From contig JACONQ010000017.1 in NCBI GenBank assembly GCA_014281115.1, forward strand, positions 1,612,001 to 1,676,000: 64,000 nt of DNA. Reading direction: 5' to 3'. How positions within the stretch are numbered: the first letter of the stretch is position 1; each line of letters begins with the position of its first letter. A model generated the notes under the pieces. The model was given only the letters and a program-made list of their open reading frames with translations, had not been told where the DNA came from and ran no database searches. This document shows, one piece after another, positions 1-12,694 of this stretch. The DNA comes from Laburnicola sp. R22_1. Its lineage: Eukaryota; Ascomycota; Dothideomycetes; Pleosporales; Didymosphaeriaceae. The translations under genes and the position numbers were made by a program.

Positions 1-49
1 CGGCAAATGGCGCGAGCACGAGCGGAACGAGAGCGGCGGAGAACTTCAT
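1..49 (-). CDS. 5' end of a putative secreted protein (partial)
   Basis: The complement of positions 47-49 is an ATG. Reading leftwards it gives MKFSAALVPLVLAPFA before the window ends. This is a classic fungal signal peptide: a short basic n-region followed by a hydrophobic Leu/Val/Ala core. Only 16 residues are visible, so the mature protein cannot be identified. It is divergent from the oligopeptide transporter gene, with about 260 bases between the two starts. The reading is clear but short, and chance cannot be excluded. Confidence 0.5.
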   Translation of the reverse strand, partial: MKFSAALVPLVLAPFA

Positions 50-308
50 GTTGTGTTACAGGCAGAGGGCACAATTGAATAGGATAGAGCTCGAGAAACT
101 GCCCAGGTTCACGGTGCACGTTGAGTTGCAGGGGTGGCAGCTGACAAACGAGAGCCATCCTCGGCGGAATGAGCTAGTGGATCGCGTCATGTGCGCTCAT
201 CTATCTGAACAGCCTAAGAGCAAGATGATCCCCATATAACAATTGTCTTCGTCTGTCCTCTTCATTTCGAACCGGTTGCCACGCCGCACGCTCTCCTGGC
301 TACAGAAT

Positions 309-2625
309 ATGGCTCCCGATCGGGGACGGTCCGAAAGTGGCCTCAACGATAGCGAGCGAAACCACGAACTCCACGATGCAGACAACGCATCGCTCCCCCG
401 GAACAGTTCACAGGCATCAGGAACTCAGGTGTTCCTAGCGGAAAGAGCCTCCCAACCTCAGAATTTCACGTTCCGAGGCGTGCTTTGTGGCTTGGCCATC
501 GGGGTTGCGATATGCTTTAGCAACATGTACTTTGGACTGCAAACCGGCTGGGTCACGGGCATGGCGATGCCTTCGGCTCTGATAGGCTTTGCCTACTTCA
601 AGACGGTGTCTCGTATGCTCAAGTCCCCTTTTACGCCTGTAGAAAACGTGCTGGTCCAGTCCGTTGCTGGGGCGGTGGGCACGATGCCTCTGGGATGTGG
701 TTTCGTCGGCGTTATCCCAGCTCTCAATTTTCTCTTGACATCGGACGAGAATGGGCCGCTGGATATCAGTCTATGGAGATTGGTCATCTGGTCTCTGGGG
801 ATATGCTTCTTTGGCGTGGTGTTTGCGGTGCCTTTGCGCAAAGAGGTTATCATTCGGGAGAAGCTCAAGTTCCCGAGTGGAACCGCTACCGCACTGATGA
901 TACGGGTACTACATGGAGACGAGAAGTCAAAGGGCGTGGTATCTCAGCCCAGAGGCGAGTCAGGGAGCACAGGAGAGGAGGAGCAGCGCCTTTTGCCCTC
1001 TGCCAACTCCGTGGAAGATTACGCACTACGACCGTCAAACGAGGAGAATGAGCAAAGAAGACGAGAGGGGGAACTTGAAGAAGATGGAGACTGGAAAGGC
1101 AGAATGCGTCTGCTACTGATATCTTTCGCGGGCTCGGCTGTCTATACAGTAGTAACCTACTTCATCCCGCAGCTGCACGACGTCCCGGTCTTTGGACTCA
1201 CATTGGCCAACAGCTGGCTATGGACTCTGAATCCCTCTCCAGCCTACATTGGTCAAGGAATTATTATGGGCCCCGCTACCACCCTCCACATGCTCCTAGG
1301 TGCAATTGTGGGCTGGGGCATTCTATCACCCTTGGCCAAGCACAGAGGGTGGGCACCGGGCCCTGTTTCAGACTGGACAAATGGGTCTAAAGGATGGATT
1401 GTGTGGATATCCCTCGCTATCATGCTGGCTGACTCCCTAGTCAACCTCGGATGGCTCGTTGTTCGACCCCTACTTGCCGTCGGCAGGCTATACTACCCCA
1501 CGGCCAAGGAAGTCTACCAAACTCATACCTGGAAGCAACTTCTAACCTTCAACATCACCCGTCAACCCGCATACAGTCAACTAAACGACAGTACCTCCAC
1601 GAATCCCATAACCGCCAGCAAACAACACCTCTCAGAAGACAACGAACCCGACGCCCCACCCGAACACCAAATCTCCACCCGCACCACAATAATCGGCCTC
1701 ATCCTCTCCCTCGCCGCCTGCATCATCGGCGTCCACGTCTCCTTCCCGCACCTCATCCCCCTCAGCCTCACCATCCTAGCCCTCGTCCTCGCCCTCTTCC
1801 TCTCCATCATGGGCGTCCGCGCCCTCGGCGAAACAGACCTCAACCCCGTCTCCGGCATCTCCAAACTCACGCAGCTCATCTTCGCCCTCGTGACACCCAC
1901 CACAGGCCCCAACGCTAAAAACTCCATCATCATCAACCTCCTCGCAGGCGCTATTTCCGAATCCGCCGCCCTGCAAGCCGGCGACCTGCTCCAAGATCTC
2001 AAATGCGGACATCTCCTTGGCGCAGCGCCCAACGCGCAGTTCTACGGCCAGATGATCGGGAGCGCCGTCGGGGCCGTTGTGTCTTCCCTCGTGTACAAAT
2101 TGTATACGCATGTGTACAAGGGCATGATCCCGGGGGGGTTGTTCGAAGTCCCCACGGCGTACGTATGGGTCTTTACCGCAAGACTGGTAACAGGGAAGGG
2201 ACTACCCCCCATGGTACGCGAATGGGCCATCGGCGCTGCTGTCCTTTTCGCCGCCGGCACAAGCCTCAGAGTATACGGACAGTTTCGAAAAAGGCAGGGT
2301 CTAGCTGCGAAATGGTTTGATTTCGTACCGGGTGGTATTGCCGTCGCTATTGGTGCGTTTCAATCTCTATACTTACTTGTTCATATACTTTTTGCTCTAG
2401 AGGTTGGTTTTGCAAATCGCTGACGCGGGGCTTCTAGGCATGTACAACACGCCCTCCTTCACACTAGCCCGCACCATCGGCGGGCTCCTCAGCCTCTGGT
2501 GGCGCAAGTGGAAGGGCCGCAGCGAGACGCCTATTATTGTGCTTGCGAGCGGGTTGATCCTTGGGGAGGGGCTGTTTAGTATTGTGAATTTGGGGTTGGC
2601 CAGCTTCGAGGTGCCGCATTTGTGA
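309..2625 (+). CDS. OPT-family oligopeptide transporter (YSL-like)
   Basis: Predicted 743-aa polytopic plasma- or organelle-membrane transporter of the oligopeptide transporter superfamily, which imports small peptides or metal chelates by proton symport (family knowledge). The start is the ATG at 309; the open frame begins earlier only at a TTG. A hydrophilic N-terminus of about 50 residues precedes the first membrane segment (FRGVLCGLAIGVAICFSNMY). Family signatures follow: GLQTGWVTGMAMPSALIG, then NPVSGISKLTQLIFAL near residue 520, and PGGIAVAIG near the end. An acidic cytoplasmic loop lies near residues 210-260. One intron, 2353-2437, joins PGGIAVAIG to MYNTPSFTLARTIGG and restores the conserved C-terminal block; the second exon runs 2438-2625. 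The substrate cannot be told from sequence. Confidence 0.93.
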
Positions 2626-3537
2626 TGGATTGCTGTTTTTCTCTCGAGCATTGATTCACGGCGTTATACCGTGGACTGTACCGAAAGTGTGCGACGTTTC
2701 TCTTTGCGAATACGTACCATGGCCTTCGGCGAAGTAGATAGACATATTGGAAGGAATGCAATAGCGTGGTTAGTTGTAAACTGTACTTTCAGGAATGCAT
2801 GCGCACAGGGATGATACGTGGTGAGTGGTACAACATTGCGCATGGTACATCTTCCGTGTAGTAAGTAGTAGGTGATATTTTTCTTTGACGTATGTATATA
2901 ACATCGGCTTCATAAAATTATAACAAGCAATTGTGCTGCTTGCACTCCACCCCCATCGTGGGGAAAACATACAGAGGGTATCTATCCATCGACACTGCAA
3001 ATATATCGCAATCGCATTATTTCCATCATCCACCCACCGCTCGTGTCTAGACCTCAACCATGAGAGACACAATACAATATCGGCCAACAATCAAACCCCG
3101 ATACCCACAACATATCGATCAACAACCCGGCGCCCACACTTAACCGCTGTAAAGTCCAAGTCACAAGCAAAAACGACGGCGAATCAAGCGAGAGAAAAAA
3201 GTCACAGCAAAAAAGATGAATCATTGACGACAGAGAGAGAGAGAGAGAGGTACCAGATACAATCAACGGCACCAAGAGAAAGAGAAAAAAATGCTCCACA
3301 GGCCCACCATAGGTGGGCGCAACAACCCAAGCTATTTAAACGCCCATGATCATAAAGACGGACAGCATGCTCGCGCGCTATGCTCGCTATGACATGACTC
3401 CATTTTCCAAACGCCAGTATAAACAATCGTAGGGCCGTAGCCCATTTCATTCAACACATCAAAACAACCATGGCCTGCCTTACAAATCGCCGACTCCTTT
3501 TCTCCAACCGCAAACGCCATTAGTGATGCCGCCAAAA
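2626..3537. other. Convergent intergenic region with an (AG)n microsatellite
   Basis: Holds the 3' ends of the OPT gene and of the INCENP gene on the opposite strand. An (AG)9 dinucleotide run lies at about 3232-3249. The reading frames here lack family similarity and start codon context, and I see no further gene. Confidence 0.6.
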
Positions 3538-6500
3538 TCAAAGACCGGGACGCGGAGTAGGACGCGGAGAAGGGTTGTACGTCCAGGCACCCTCCCGGAA
3601 CAAACGCTCCTTTGCCTCGCGGTCTTTACGCCTCTCCTCCTCGGTGACTTGGTCGTTTGCCCAGTAGGCGCTGCTAGTACGCTCACGGAAACGCTTCTGC
3701 CTATCCTTGTTCGGGAAGACTTGCTCCATGTTCAGGGGAGGGATAGGACCGAATACTTGCTCGGGATCGACCAGCTGTTGCTGAGTCAATAGGTCGCGCA
3801 AGTTCGGCGTGTTCACCCAACTGGGCTGCTCAAACTCATTCTCAGAGTCCTCATCTTCAGAATCGGTCATAATCTCTGGCAGCTTGATTTCCTCGCCGTT
3901 CTGATACTGTGGTTGCGTTGGCTGCGCGGGTTGAGCGGGCTCAGCGAACGGGATCTTGCCCTTTGCGAATTGGGCATGAGCGGGCGTCATAGGGTTCATC
4001 TTCGCCTGCTGTGACGGACGTTTGGCGGGACGGTGAAGCGTTTCATCTTGCTCGGCTTGGAACGGCCGCTTAGCGGGCTTAGCTGGATTGACAGGCGGAA
4101 CCTGAATGCGATTCGCATCTTGTATCGTCTGCATCCGGCCGACAGGTCGAGCAGCAGCTAGATCTGCACGAGGCTGAGCTACAGGTGCCTTCGGCTTCTC
4201 GATCGGCTTTTCAGCCGGCTTCTGTATCGGTGGCCTGCCCACACGGGGGGCAGGTTTGGCAGGGGCTGGTTTGTATGATGACCCAGACTTGGAGGACAGA
4301 GCTGATGCCGGCCTCGTTGGTGCAGTGGGGGCAGGTTTCGCTGCAGGTGGGCCCATCCTTGATGCAGGAGGGGCGGGCCTTGCTGTAACCGGTGCGGCGG
4401 CAACAGGAGCTGGAGCCGGAGCGGGGGGGGCATGTTTTGAAGCAGTGGGAGGACCTTGTCCATACCGACTGCTGTGAAGCGACACCATGATCTTCTGCGG
4501 CTTGGCTTTGGGCAAAGTCTCTTTGCTCGAAGCCTTAGCAAGCTTCTTGGTTTCTATCTTGCGCGGCTCTCTCAGCTTCTGTCCGGTCATGGGGAGGAAG
4601 CTCTTCGGAGGCGGTGGAGGTGGCATTTCATCTGCCGAGTCGTGCTCATGAGATGTCGCAGTATTGGTCCTTGTGGTTGCAGGTCGAGACTGCGACTGCT
4701 GCGGCTGCTGAGCTACAGCAATAGGCGTCTTCGTAGCTGCGGTGGCGGCCTGTCGGATGCTCTGCTGAGATGGCATCGCCGACGGTGTCTTCGTATTAGC
4801 AGCCTTGGCCTTATGGTGATGCGCAGCAGCTTTTGACTGTTCCTTCTCACGCATATCTTTCAACCTGTCTTCCACACGCTGCTTCTCTCTCTGATCTTTC
4901 TCCTTCTGCTTCTCTCTCTCAGAAGAGCTGCGAGTGCGTCGACTATCCTCCTTCACTGGGCTACCTGGCATGGTAGCGAGTTTGGATTTACCGGATTTGA
5001 AAGATTCTTTTGAAGGCGAACGCAAGTGTGAGAAAATCGAAGTGCCGGCTTTGTCGTTTCGTTTGGGGCTAGTCACGTCTTCGCTGGACTCCTGAGGTTT
5101 GAGCTTTGGTCGCATAGGACTTTCAGAAAGCGCATCGAGCTTAACCTGAGCGCTAGTAGCGCTTGAACCAATGATCTTCTCTTTGGCGGCACGGAGAGCT
5201 GAATAGAATTTAGCCTTGGAAGCGCTGAGAGGGCCATCCATATATTTCTTACCAGTCGGTGAGCCTACCGGAGTGGTTGACTCCACGACTGCCGGAAAAT
5301 CAGGGTTAGAAACAGAGATTGGCTTTGGCGGGATGGCCTGGGCAGGGGTTGGCCGTGTGTCTGCCGAATGGCTCTTGCTGAAGGGAGGTCGGACAGGGTT
5401 CGGGGCGGGAGCAACTGTTCGAATGGGAGATATCCAGTCGTCATCATCGTTGTCGTCGTCGTTCTGTTCTGGCGCTGCAGCAGCAAGACTCGGATAAACA
5501 GGTTGCGACACTTGTGCTGGTTGCGCTGGCTGCGACGTTTGTGGAATATGAGCGTTCTCCTTGTGTTGCGAAGATGTAAAGCTGGGGCCTTGGCTCATCT
5601 GCGAAGCCATAATATTCTGGCTGGTCCGTTTGGGGGCCTCGTTCTGTTGCTTAAGCATGTTGATGCGTTCGAGAAGGCGTTGCGAGGACGTCTTGTTATG
5701 CAATTTAGTAGTCTCGGACTCTTCACGTCGAAGCTCCGGCCGCTCCTCATCCACATCCATTGGATCCTGTTGCGATTCGGGTTGCTGAAGTTGAGAGCCG
5801 CCCAGGCTTTTACCTCCAGTAAAGCGACCTAGAGTGCTACCTCGTGCCTTGTTCTGATCGACGTGGCTAGTTCGGGAGATGCGGTTGCCCATGCTCTTCT
5901 TCGCAAGCAAAGGCTCGCGTGCAGGTAAAGACGCAAATGTGAGACTGCTCTTCCTAACGAGCGGTTTCACGGGGCTGGATCCGTCCGATGGTGAACGAAC
6001 ATCATCATCCATATCCATCTGGTCGTCGACATCGTGATGAACAACAGTGTCCTCCTGCTGTGGTTCCTCAGACTCAGGACGGACTGGGGCGGTGAATAGC
6101 TCGACCGGCTCAATGGTTGTTTTCGGCTCCGGCGCATGAGCGCGCTGATCTGCAGTATCAAGAGCGGCCTGTGTGTCGGCAGAGATGCTATACTGCTCCG
6201 ACGCGATCCTAGGAGGCTCCGAAAACCCAGGAATCTCGTCAATTGCCATCTCATCATCAACTAAACTCAAGTCGTGGTGCACGACAGTGTCCTGAGCATC
6301 GGAGTGCGACTCATTGGGTTTGTGTTCGTCGATGTCCATAGCGTCAGCGTCAGGTTTCGGGCGCAAGTCTTCCTTCGACGCATTCTTGCTGGCAAACGCT
6401 TCTTTCGCGGAGACAAATGAATCGCCAGTGTCGCGTCTTTCGTCCTCGGAAGTCTGAACGGACGGCGCAAATGACTGGGTCGCCTGTGTGGGCTGAGTAG

Positions 6501-7217
6501 ACTGTGTCTGGGGGAATGAAAAGACGTTGTCAACATATGTGGCAACGGTGTCCTGGGTCGAAGCCACAGGGCTGAACGGATCGGCAACGGTGGAATGCGC
6601 TGTTGCAGGACGGCGCTCCGGAGACGCGTGCTGGCTGTGATAACCGCTCTGCCGGTTTTCCTTGCCGAACAGGCTCGCAAAGAGGGACGGAGCGGGTGGC
6701 TTTGCTGGCGACTTTGCCGGCGCGATGTTCTCGGCGTCTTCGGCGATGTTGAAGTGGGTTTTAATGGGACTCTTGTGCAGATTACCCTTGAGGCTTTGCT
6801 CCGCCGGGCTTGCTCGATTCTGAGCATTCGCACCCAGAAGGTTTCCAAGAGGCTAGAGACGCGTCAGTACCTAGTGCTAGTGAGGTCGGAAGACAATGCA
6901 TACCTGGCGAGGCTCAGCCGCCTTCTTGCGAACGGTTCGCGGTGTCTTGCCACGTAGCTTTCCTGGCGTCTTGAATACATCCAACTTGTTTCTAGACGGA
7001 GGTCAGAGAGAGCGCCGGCTGAAGTGGTAGGCGCAACATACTGTCCATTCTGCGCGAATATGTCGGCCATGTGCTCGTTGAGCCATTCCACCTCGTTGCG
7101 CACCGAGAAGCCAAAGTCCTCGAGCTCTTGGGACACCAGAGCATTTGACTGGTTGCGCTCGTCGAGGATCCATTGCGCGGATCCAATGGCGGGGACCTTG
7201 CTACGTGCGGTAGCCAT
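3538..7217 (-). CDS. SLI15: Inner centromere protein INCENP (Sli15/Pic1 family)
   Basis: Predicted 1192-aa scaffold of the chromosomal passenger complex. It targets and activates Aurora kinase (Ipl1/Ark1) at centromeres and the spindle (established for the family). Three exons on the minus strand: 7042-7217, 6904-6991 and 3538-6852. Introns are 6992-7041 and 6853-6903, both with GTATGY donors. The start is the ATG at 7217; only a TTG lies upstream in frame. The N-terminus, which in the family binds Survivin/Borealin, is followed by DVFKTPGKLRGKTPRT, a conserved fungal INCENP block that forms only when intron 1 is removed. A long disordered centre is rich in Pro, Ala, Lys and Gln, with mixed-charge KEKDQREKQRVEDR-like helix. 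The C-terminal IN-box is at about residues 1098-1180 (SWVNTPNLRDLL, then the EQVFPNKDRQKRFRERTSSAYW stretch), ending in basic tail residues. The IN-box makes the call firm. Confidence 0.93.
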
Positions 7218-7760
7218 GGTGCGGTGCGGTCGCTTGTTGTTGTCCAAAGACGCGTGTCGCGAGAGGCAGCTGCGATCGACGAAAGGGAGGTGCGCGGTGT
7301 ATTAGCTACTCATCGCATGCTAGAATCCGGGGTGGTGAGTTTGATGTTTAATGCCGTCGCGTTGCGGGCGAGATTAGCGGAGGACAAGGAAGTTGAGAGG
7401 GCACTGTTGTGAGGTGCGGTGTGGACCCAAACAAACCGACTCGCTCGCGAGGGCACGTGCGCTGCCAAGCCACTACCAGCCGTCGAGGTTCCATCTCGAC
7501 CCGAGCCTGCCGATGACGATGGAATCTTGAATTCGGCAGATGCAGTATCACGTTGGTCTGCAATGGAAAGCAAATGTACAGCACTAAGTATGAAGCTTCG
7601 CAGCGTGGTGCCATCACGAGATCTTGCGGTGTGAGCTACTTTGCATTTCGACGACCGAGGATAATGCTAGCAGCTTAATCCCGCTTCGAGGTTGATAGCT
7701 TCAGATCTTCTCCGCCTCAATCGAATCATCACCAGTTATCCGTTCTCGTACTTCCATACC
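7218..7760. promoter_or_regulatory. Divergent promoter region, INCENP / acyl-CoA dehydrogenase
   Basis: A 543-base interval between two divergent starts, so it must contain both promoters. No clear TATA box or known operator stands out. I see no gene inside it. Confidence 0.5.
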
Positions 7761-9514
7761 ATGTCTTCTAAGCTTCTCTTCCGTTCCATTCTCCAACATA
7801 GTCGTCGAATTCGCCTCTCACAAGCTTCCTGTGCTTCCTTCAAACAATCAAGATGCTTCTCCTCTACTCCATCCTCCCGACTAATGGAAATGACCGGCTT
7901 CACACAAGAGCAGCTGGACGTGCGAGAAGCCGTGTCTAAGATTTGTGCCAACTATCCCGATGTCCGCATCCCACTAATGATGGTAAGAGCGGACGATTGA
8001 CTATGAGCAGGAGTATTGGATGGAGCATGACAACTCCGGAGAATATCCACATGACCTTCATCGGGACCTGGCAAAGGATGGATGGATAGGCATTGCTCTG
8101 CCTGAAGAGCTTGGCGGTTCTGGCCTGGGAATTTCAGAGGCGACGATGATGCTCCACACAATAGCTGAGTACGAGAACCGAGGAGAGGGCCATCTCGTCA
8201 CACAGTCTTCCTGACGTGGAGCAGGAGTGGAGCAGGCATCGCAGGCGCGCAAAGCATCCATGCCAATGTCTACGCCACACAGGTAAAGCGATGCCACCAG
8301 CTTGAAAGTGCAATACGGCTAAAAGCTGCAGCCAGTTGCGAAATTTGCAACACCAGAGCAGAGACAACGCATGCTTCCTGATCTGATAACAGGCAAGACC
8401 CGAACTTGTTTCGCAGTGTATGTCATTCTGATGTATTCTGATCGAACACATGACATTGATTGATTCGTAGAACAGAACCCAACACCGGGCTCGAAACACT
8501 CAAGCTCCGCACACTTGCCAAAAAGGATGGAGACAGCTACCTAGTATCAGGCCAAAAGATGTACGCCGACTTACCAGCTTCCGATGTTTCTTGCTAATAC
8601 ATACCATCAGATGGATCTCATCTGCCCAAGTCGCCACGAAAATGGTCCTGCTTGCTCGAACAACACCTCTCGAGGACGTGAAGAAGCCTTCAGAAGGGCT
8701 ATCCCTTTTCTTCATCGACCTCGATAAATCAGCCCCCGGTATCGAGCTAAAGCACATCAAAAAGATGGGTGGGCGAGCAATAGACGCCAACGAGATCTTT
8801 TTCGACAACTTTCGTATCCAAGCCGACACTCTCATAGGCGAAGAGGGACAGGGGTTCAAAATTGTGCGTGTAGATTCATCCGTCTACAACCGTTCAGTGA
8901 CACGCTAACGCAAGTTCAGGTCTTACACGGGATGAACGCTGAACGCTGTCTGCTTGCAGGAGAAGCTTTGGGTATCGGCTACGCTGCGCTCAAAAGAGCA
9001 ACCAACTATGCCCGGGAGAGAGAAGTTTTTGGGCGGCCGATAGGGCAGAATCAGGGGATTCAGCACCCTTTAGCGACGGCATATATGCATCTGGAAGCGT
9101 CGAAGCTGGCGACGTACCATGCTGCACGTCTCTACGATAACAGCTCAAAGGACTCGTCTATTACTCAACACGCCGTCGGCGTTGCATGCAACTCCGCCAA
9201 ATATCTTGCTGCAGAAGCTGCCTTCACTGCCTGTGAACGAGCGGTACGTAAAAGCTGGTGCCATAGATTGACCCTCCTTGCGAAAGTTGTTCTTAATCGT
9301 ACCAGGTGTTGACCCATGGTGGCATGGGCTATGCTCAGGAATACCACGTTGAGCGCTATCTCAGGGAGGTGTTCGTACCTCGGATTGCACCAGTGAGTCG
9401 CGTAAGTTCTGTTCGCACAGCTCCTCGTACCTGGAGCCACTACTAATGCTCTTGAAGGAGATGATCATGAATTATATTGGAGAGAAAGCTTTGGGTCTGC
9501 CGCGTAGCTATTGA
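7761..9514 (+). CDS. Acyl-CoA dehydrogenase (mitochondrial, fungal ACAD)
   Basis: Predicted 440-aa flavoprotein for alpha,beta-dehydrogenation of acyl-CoA in beta-oxidation or branched-chain acid breakdown. The N-terminus (MSSKLLFRSILQHSRRIRL) is Arg/Ser-rich and without acid residues, as in mitochondrial presequences. Nine exons: 7761-7961, 8011-8168, 8225-8282, 8332-8417, 8471-8560, 8611-8863, 8920-9243, 9306-9401, 9458-9514. All phases close and the frame stays open. Family blocks appear in order: DGWIGIALPEELGGSGLG (N-domain), FAVTEPNTGLETLKLRT across an intron, QKIWISSAQVATKMVLLAR, the flavin/substrate region FGRPIGQNQGIQHPLA, and the C-terminal THGGMGYAQEYHVERYLRE. The first intron (7962-8010) needs a GTCCGC donor, which is unusual. 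The substrate chain length is not predictable. It may be peroxisomal if the presequence is misread. Confidence 0.92.
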
Positions 9515-11321
9515 ATTCAACGGGTTAACTCTTTGCAGCAAAGTAACCTCAAAGACGGAGACTCTAGGAAATCATCAAATAACGAGTCTTCCCACAACGA
9601 GATATCACAAAACGTAGTACAAATCGCGGGGGCGTTCAAAGGGCGCGAAGAATAGGGAGGCGTCCAGAAGATTTGAGGATAGAGGGATCATGTTTTCACG
9701 GAAATTGAGGATCGCAAGGGGCTGATTGGCGTACTCGATAGATGGACCACGGTGACTTTGTATGAGGGAGATCCCTAGCAGAGTTATTTGGAAATGGTGA
9801 AAGCGCGGTGATTGCGAACAGGCAGCTGACATTTGCGATGGAAGAGGGGCCTGAAAGACAAGGTTTTGATAATGTTCTCTTTTGGTCTGTAGATGCGTTC
9901 CAAGGTTACATCTTCTGGGGTCGGTAACTAAAATAGCATCAATGTCTTCAAATGCGTTGCTTAATCAAGACATGTGTCCTGCACATGTAGATCTCCTGAT
10001 TTGCCTGGTAAGATAAGCAAGTCCGCTCGCTCGTTTATCATGCGCTATTTATATCCAAGCAATGGCACAGTCTACAAGATGCTGCATTTATATTGCTTGC
10101 ATCAACTTCATCAACCCTCACCATCTTGTTGGTAGACCACGGAGAATCCTTTGCACATGACCAAGATGTATCGAGCAATGATTTGTAAAAGCCGAGTCGA
10201 ATACTCGCGGAGCGTAGAGAAGTGTATGATGAATAATGGAAATCAAGAATATCCCACGCTCGATCCCCTCCTTGGCCGATCCCATATACCGGGTTCCACT
10301 CCACCGCAACGACCAATATGGTTTCCCATCACTTCGGCTCAGCATGAGAGGCCGTAGTTATTCTTATATCAACCACTTGCGACGCATTTCCTGGTGATAG
10401 CCAGCGCATTAGTGCGCACGCATGAGCAACATTTGAAAGGGTCACAGGCCATGCTTTCTCCTTCAAATGTGACGAGCCTCACCCAATGTCACACCGATTT
10501 CGAGGCGGTCTGGATGCCCGAGTCAGCATAATCACCTCTGAGGTTCTGGGGCGCTCGTGTTATGCAGGGCGGTGAGGCTTGATTGGCGATGCGGGCGGCA
10601 ACGAAAACACGGCGGCGACGAGTAGGAGGGCGCAGAAACGAGGGCTTTTGTCGGCTGGAGGCTGCTGCAGGGTGCCGTTTTCAATGCATGAGCGAGGGCC
10701 AGGTCCGCTTGGTAGATCCGTTTCCGCATGGGGCGAATCATGCGTCTCTGCGGCGCAGCTGTTTCTTGCGGGAGTGCCTGCAGATCGCTTCGTAGGGCGC
10801 GGGAACAGTGTTGGTGGTTTTGACAGCGCAGTACATGCATACCTCCAACGTTGACACTCAACACTTGCATCGTCACCTCCGCGAGCGCTCTCGACAGGCT
10901 GACTCGTGCTCGCCGCGCGGCCAGCCGGGCTCGCAACCAGGCGTCGTTCCTCGGTGGAGAGACGCGCATGAACCCCCGCCCGGCGGCTACCAGGATGCAT
11001 CCACTGGCCGCCTCCACCGCTGCCCATGAAACAATCGATCCAATCAGGCGCCGCAGCGGCCTCTCCCAGCCATCACACCCCTCCCGTCGCTGCACCGTCG
11101 CTGCACCGTCGCTGCACCCCGGCCCAAAGAGCGCTCGATATACATACAGCCGCCCGCACATGGCTCCTAGCTGCACCATGTCGCCAGCTGTTACACTTTG
11201 CATATCACCCGGCCCCTCCTGTGTGTCGCAAATCAGCGCATCCTGCCAATTTGCGATCGCCCTCCCACCCGCCTCAGGGAAAGGGAACGGCGCCGCCGCT
11301 GGGAGACGTGATAAAACGACG
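9515..11321. other. Intergenic region and GC-rich leader with an 11-bp triple repeat
   Basis: About 1.8 kb without a supportable gene. The first kilobase is AT-balanced and featureless. From about 10560 the DNA becomes GC-rich and carries open frames on both strands that read as Arg/Pro/Ala-rich noise, so I treat it as promoter and 5' leader of the next gene. An 11-bp unit CCGTCGCTGCA (offset) is repeated three times exactly at 11085-11117. Confidence 0.5.
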
Positions 11322-12694
11322 ATGCGGCAGGCTCTCCTCCCGCCTGCACTCCTGCTTCTGCTCGTTGGTTTTGTTCGTGCTGCGCCCTACGATTTTACCG
11401 ACAACTATAAACACGCTGCGCCTTCGCCCCAGGACGGCCCACCGGCTTCCGCAAACGCCTCACGAGACAGGAGTCTACTGCCTGCGCAGATTTGTGGCAT
11501 AGTTGGCGGCTACGTCGCTACCGTACTTATCTGGGGCATCTTGCTCCTCACAGTCGGAAGAAGGATGCGGAGAAAGACAGAAAACTCGCCCAAGACGCTC
11601 GAGCTCCAGCTCGTCACCAAGCGCCCTTCGATCCAGAGTCCCAAGTCGCCAATTGGGTCCTCGAAGAGCGCAACCAGCTGGAGGAAGAGGATTTTCGGGA
11701 AAGAGAAGGAGGCCGACAACGAGGAGGCCGCTGAGAGTCCCATTGCTATCAGCCCGGTCATACACAGTCCCGGCTCGTTCGACCAGCGAGTCCTCGACGA
11801 CAACAAGGCGCGCGCCCAGGCCGAAATGGAGCGTCTCTACGCCGCCGTCATGGACCACGACAGGAAGAAGTCCATGTCCCAAGCCAGCATGGACTCAAAC
11901 GACCCGTATTCCCGTCGCGCCTCGGCCATCAACACCCAGAACCTAACCTCGCACTCCAACCCCAGCTCCCCCGTAAAAGCCATCTACCCACCCAGCTACC
12001 ACAACGGGCCCCCAACCGCGCCCCTCCCCCGCGACCGCGACCACCGCGACTCCCAACCCCCACCCTCCCCCCGCAGCGTGCTCTCCAAAAAATCCACCAG
12101 CTCCACCAACAGCAAGCGCTTCAACCTCAAAAACCTCCGCATCTCAGGCCCCATCCAGAAATACCCCGGCGACCACGCAGAAGAAGAACGCACCCCGCTC
12201 TCCCCGCGCTACTACCACAACCCCGGCGCGCCCCCTCCCCGCCCACGCAGCAAAACTCGCCCACCACCCCCGCCACCATCGAAGAAGCCTACGAAGACCT
12301 CGACCGCGTCCAGCCCCTACCGCGGCCCGCGCCCCAGCGCCAAAACAGCTCCAACGCTCCCACGCCGACGTCCGCGCACCACCCGCCGCAATCTGCGTCT
12401 TCATCGAGCGCAGAGCTGCCCCTCCGCGGCTACGCGGAGCCTCTCAAGTCGCCTGATCTGCGCACTACGGTGCTGAATAGACGGCAGGACCAGCTCTCTA
12501 TGACGACGCCTAAGACGGGCGTGCCTTATACGCCGTATAGTCCGTATATGCCGTTTACGCCCGTGACGCCTGTCACGCCGCATCTGGTGACGAAGAAAGA
12601 ACGCAAGATGATGAAGAAGGTGGATGGGAGGAAGGTGCCTGACCGTGGGGACTTGGTGCAGAGTCCGAAGGATATGTTTGGTGATGCGTGGTAG
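11322..12694 (+). CDS. Signal-anchored single-pass membrane protein, frame broken near 12230-12239
   Basis: I do not know a named function. The start at 11322 gives a signal peptide (MRQALLPPALLLLLVGFVRA), a 35-residue exterior part, one membrane helix at about residues 57-79 (ICGIVGGYVATVLIWGILLL), then a long basic Ser/Pro-rich cytoplasmic tail. The first frame reads well to LSPRYYHNPG and then turns into Pro/Arg noise, stopping at 12476. The correct-looking continuation lies in another frame: EEAYEDLDRVQPLP, then MPFTPVTPVTPHLVTKKERK to the stop at 12692-12694. I recall this tail as conserved in related fungal proteins. No GT..AG intron fits between the two frames. One missing base in the C-run at 12230-12239 would make a single 457-aa protein. 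This is either an assembly error or a real lesion. Confidence 0.75.

Noticed and set aside
1451..2111. Frames of 111-155 codons overlapping the OPT transporter
   Set aside because: These are shadows of the transporter in C-rich codon-biased DNA (His/Arg/Pro-rich text).
10851..11321. 157-codon N-terminal extension of the frame-broken membrane protein
   Set aside because: The text is Arg/Ser/Pro noise of GC-rich DNA, and the ATG at 11322 starts a clear signal peptide.
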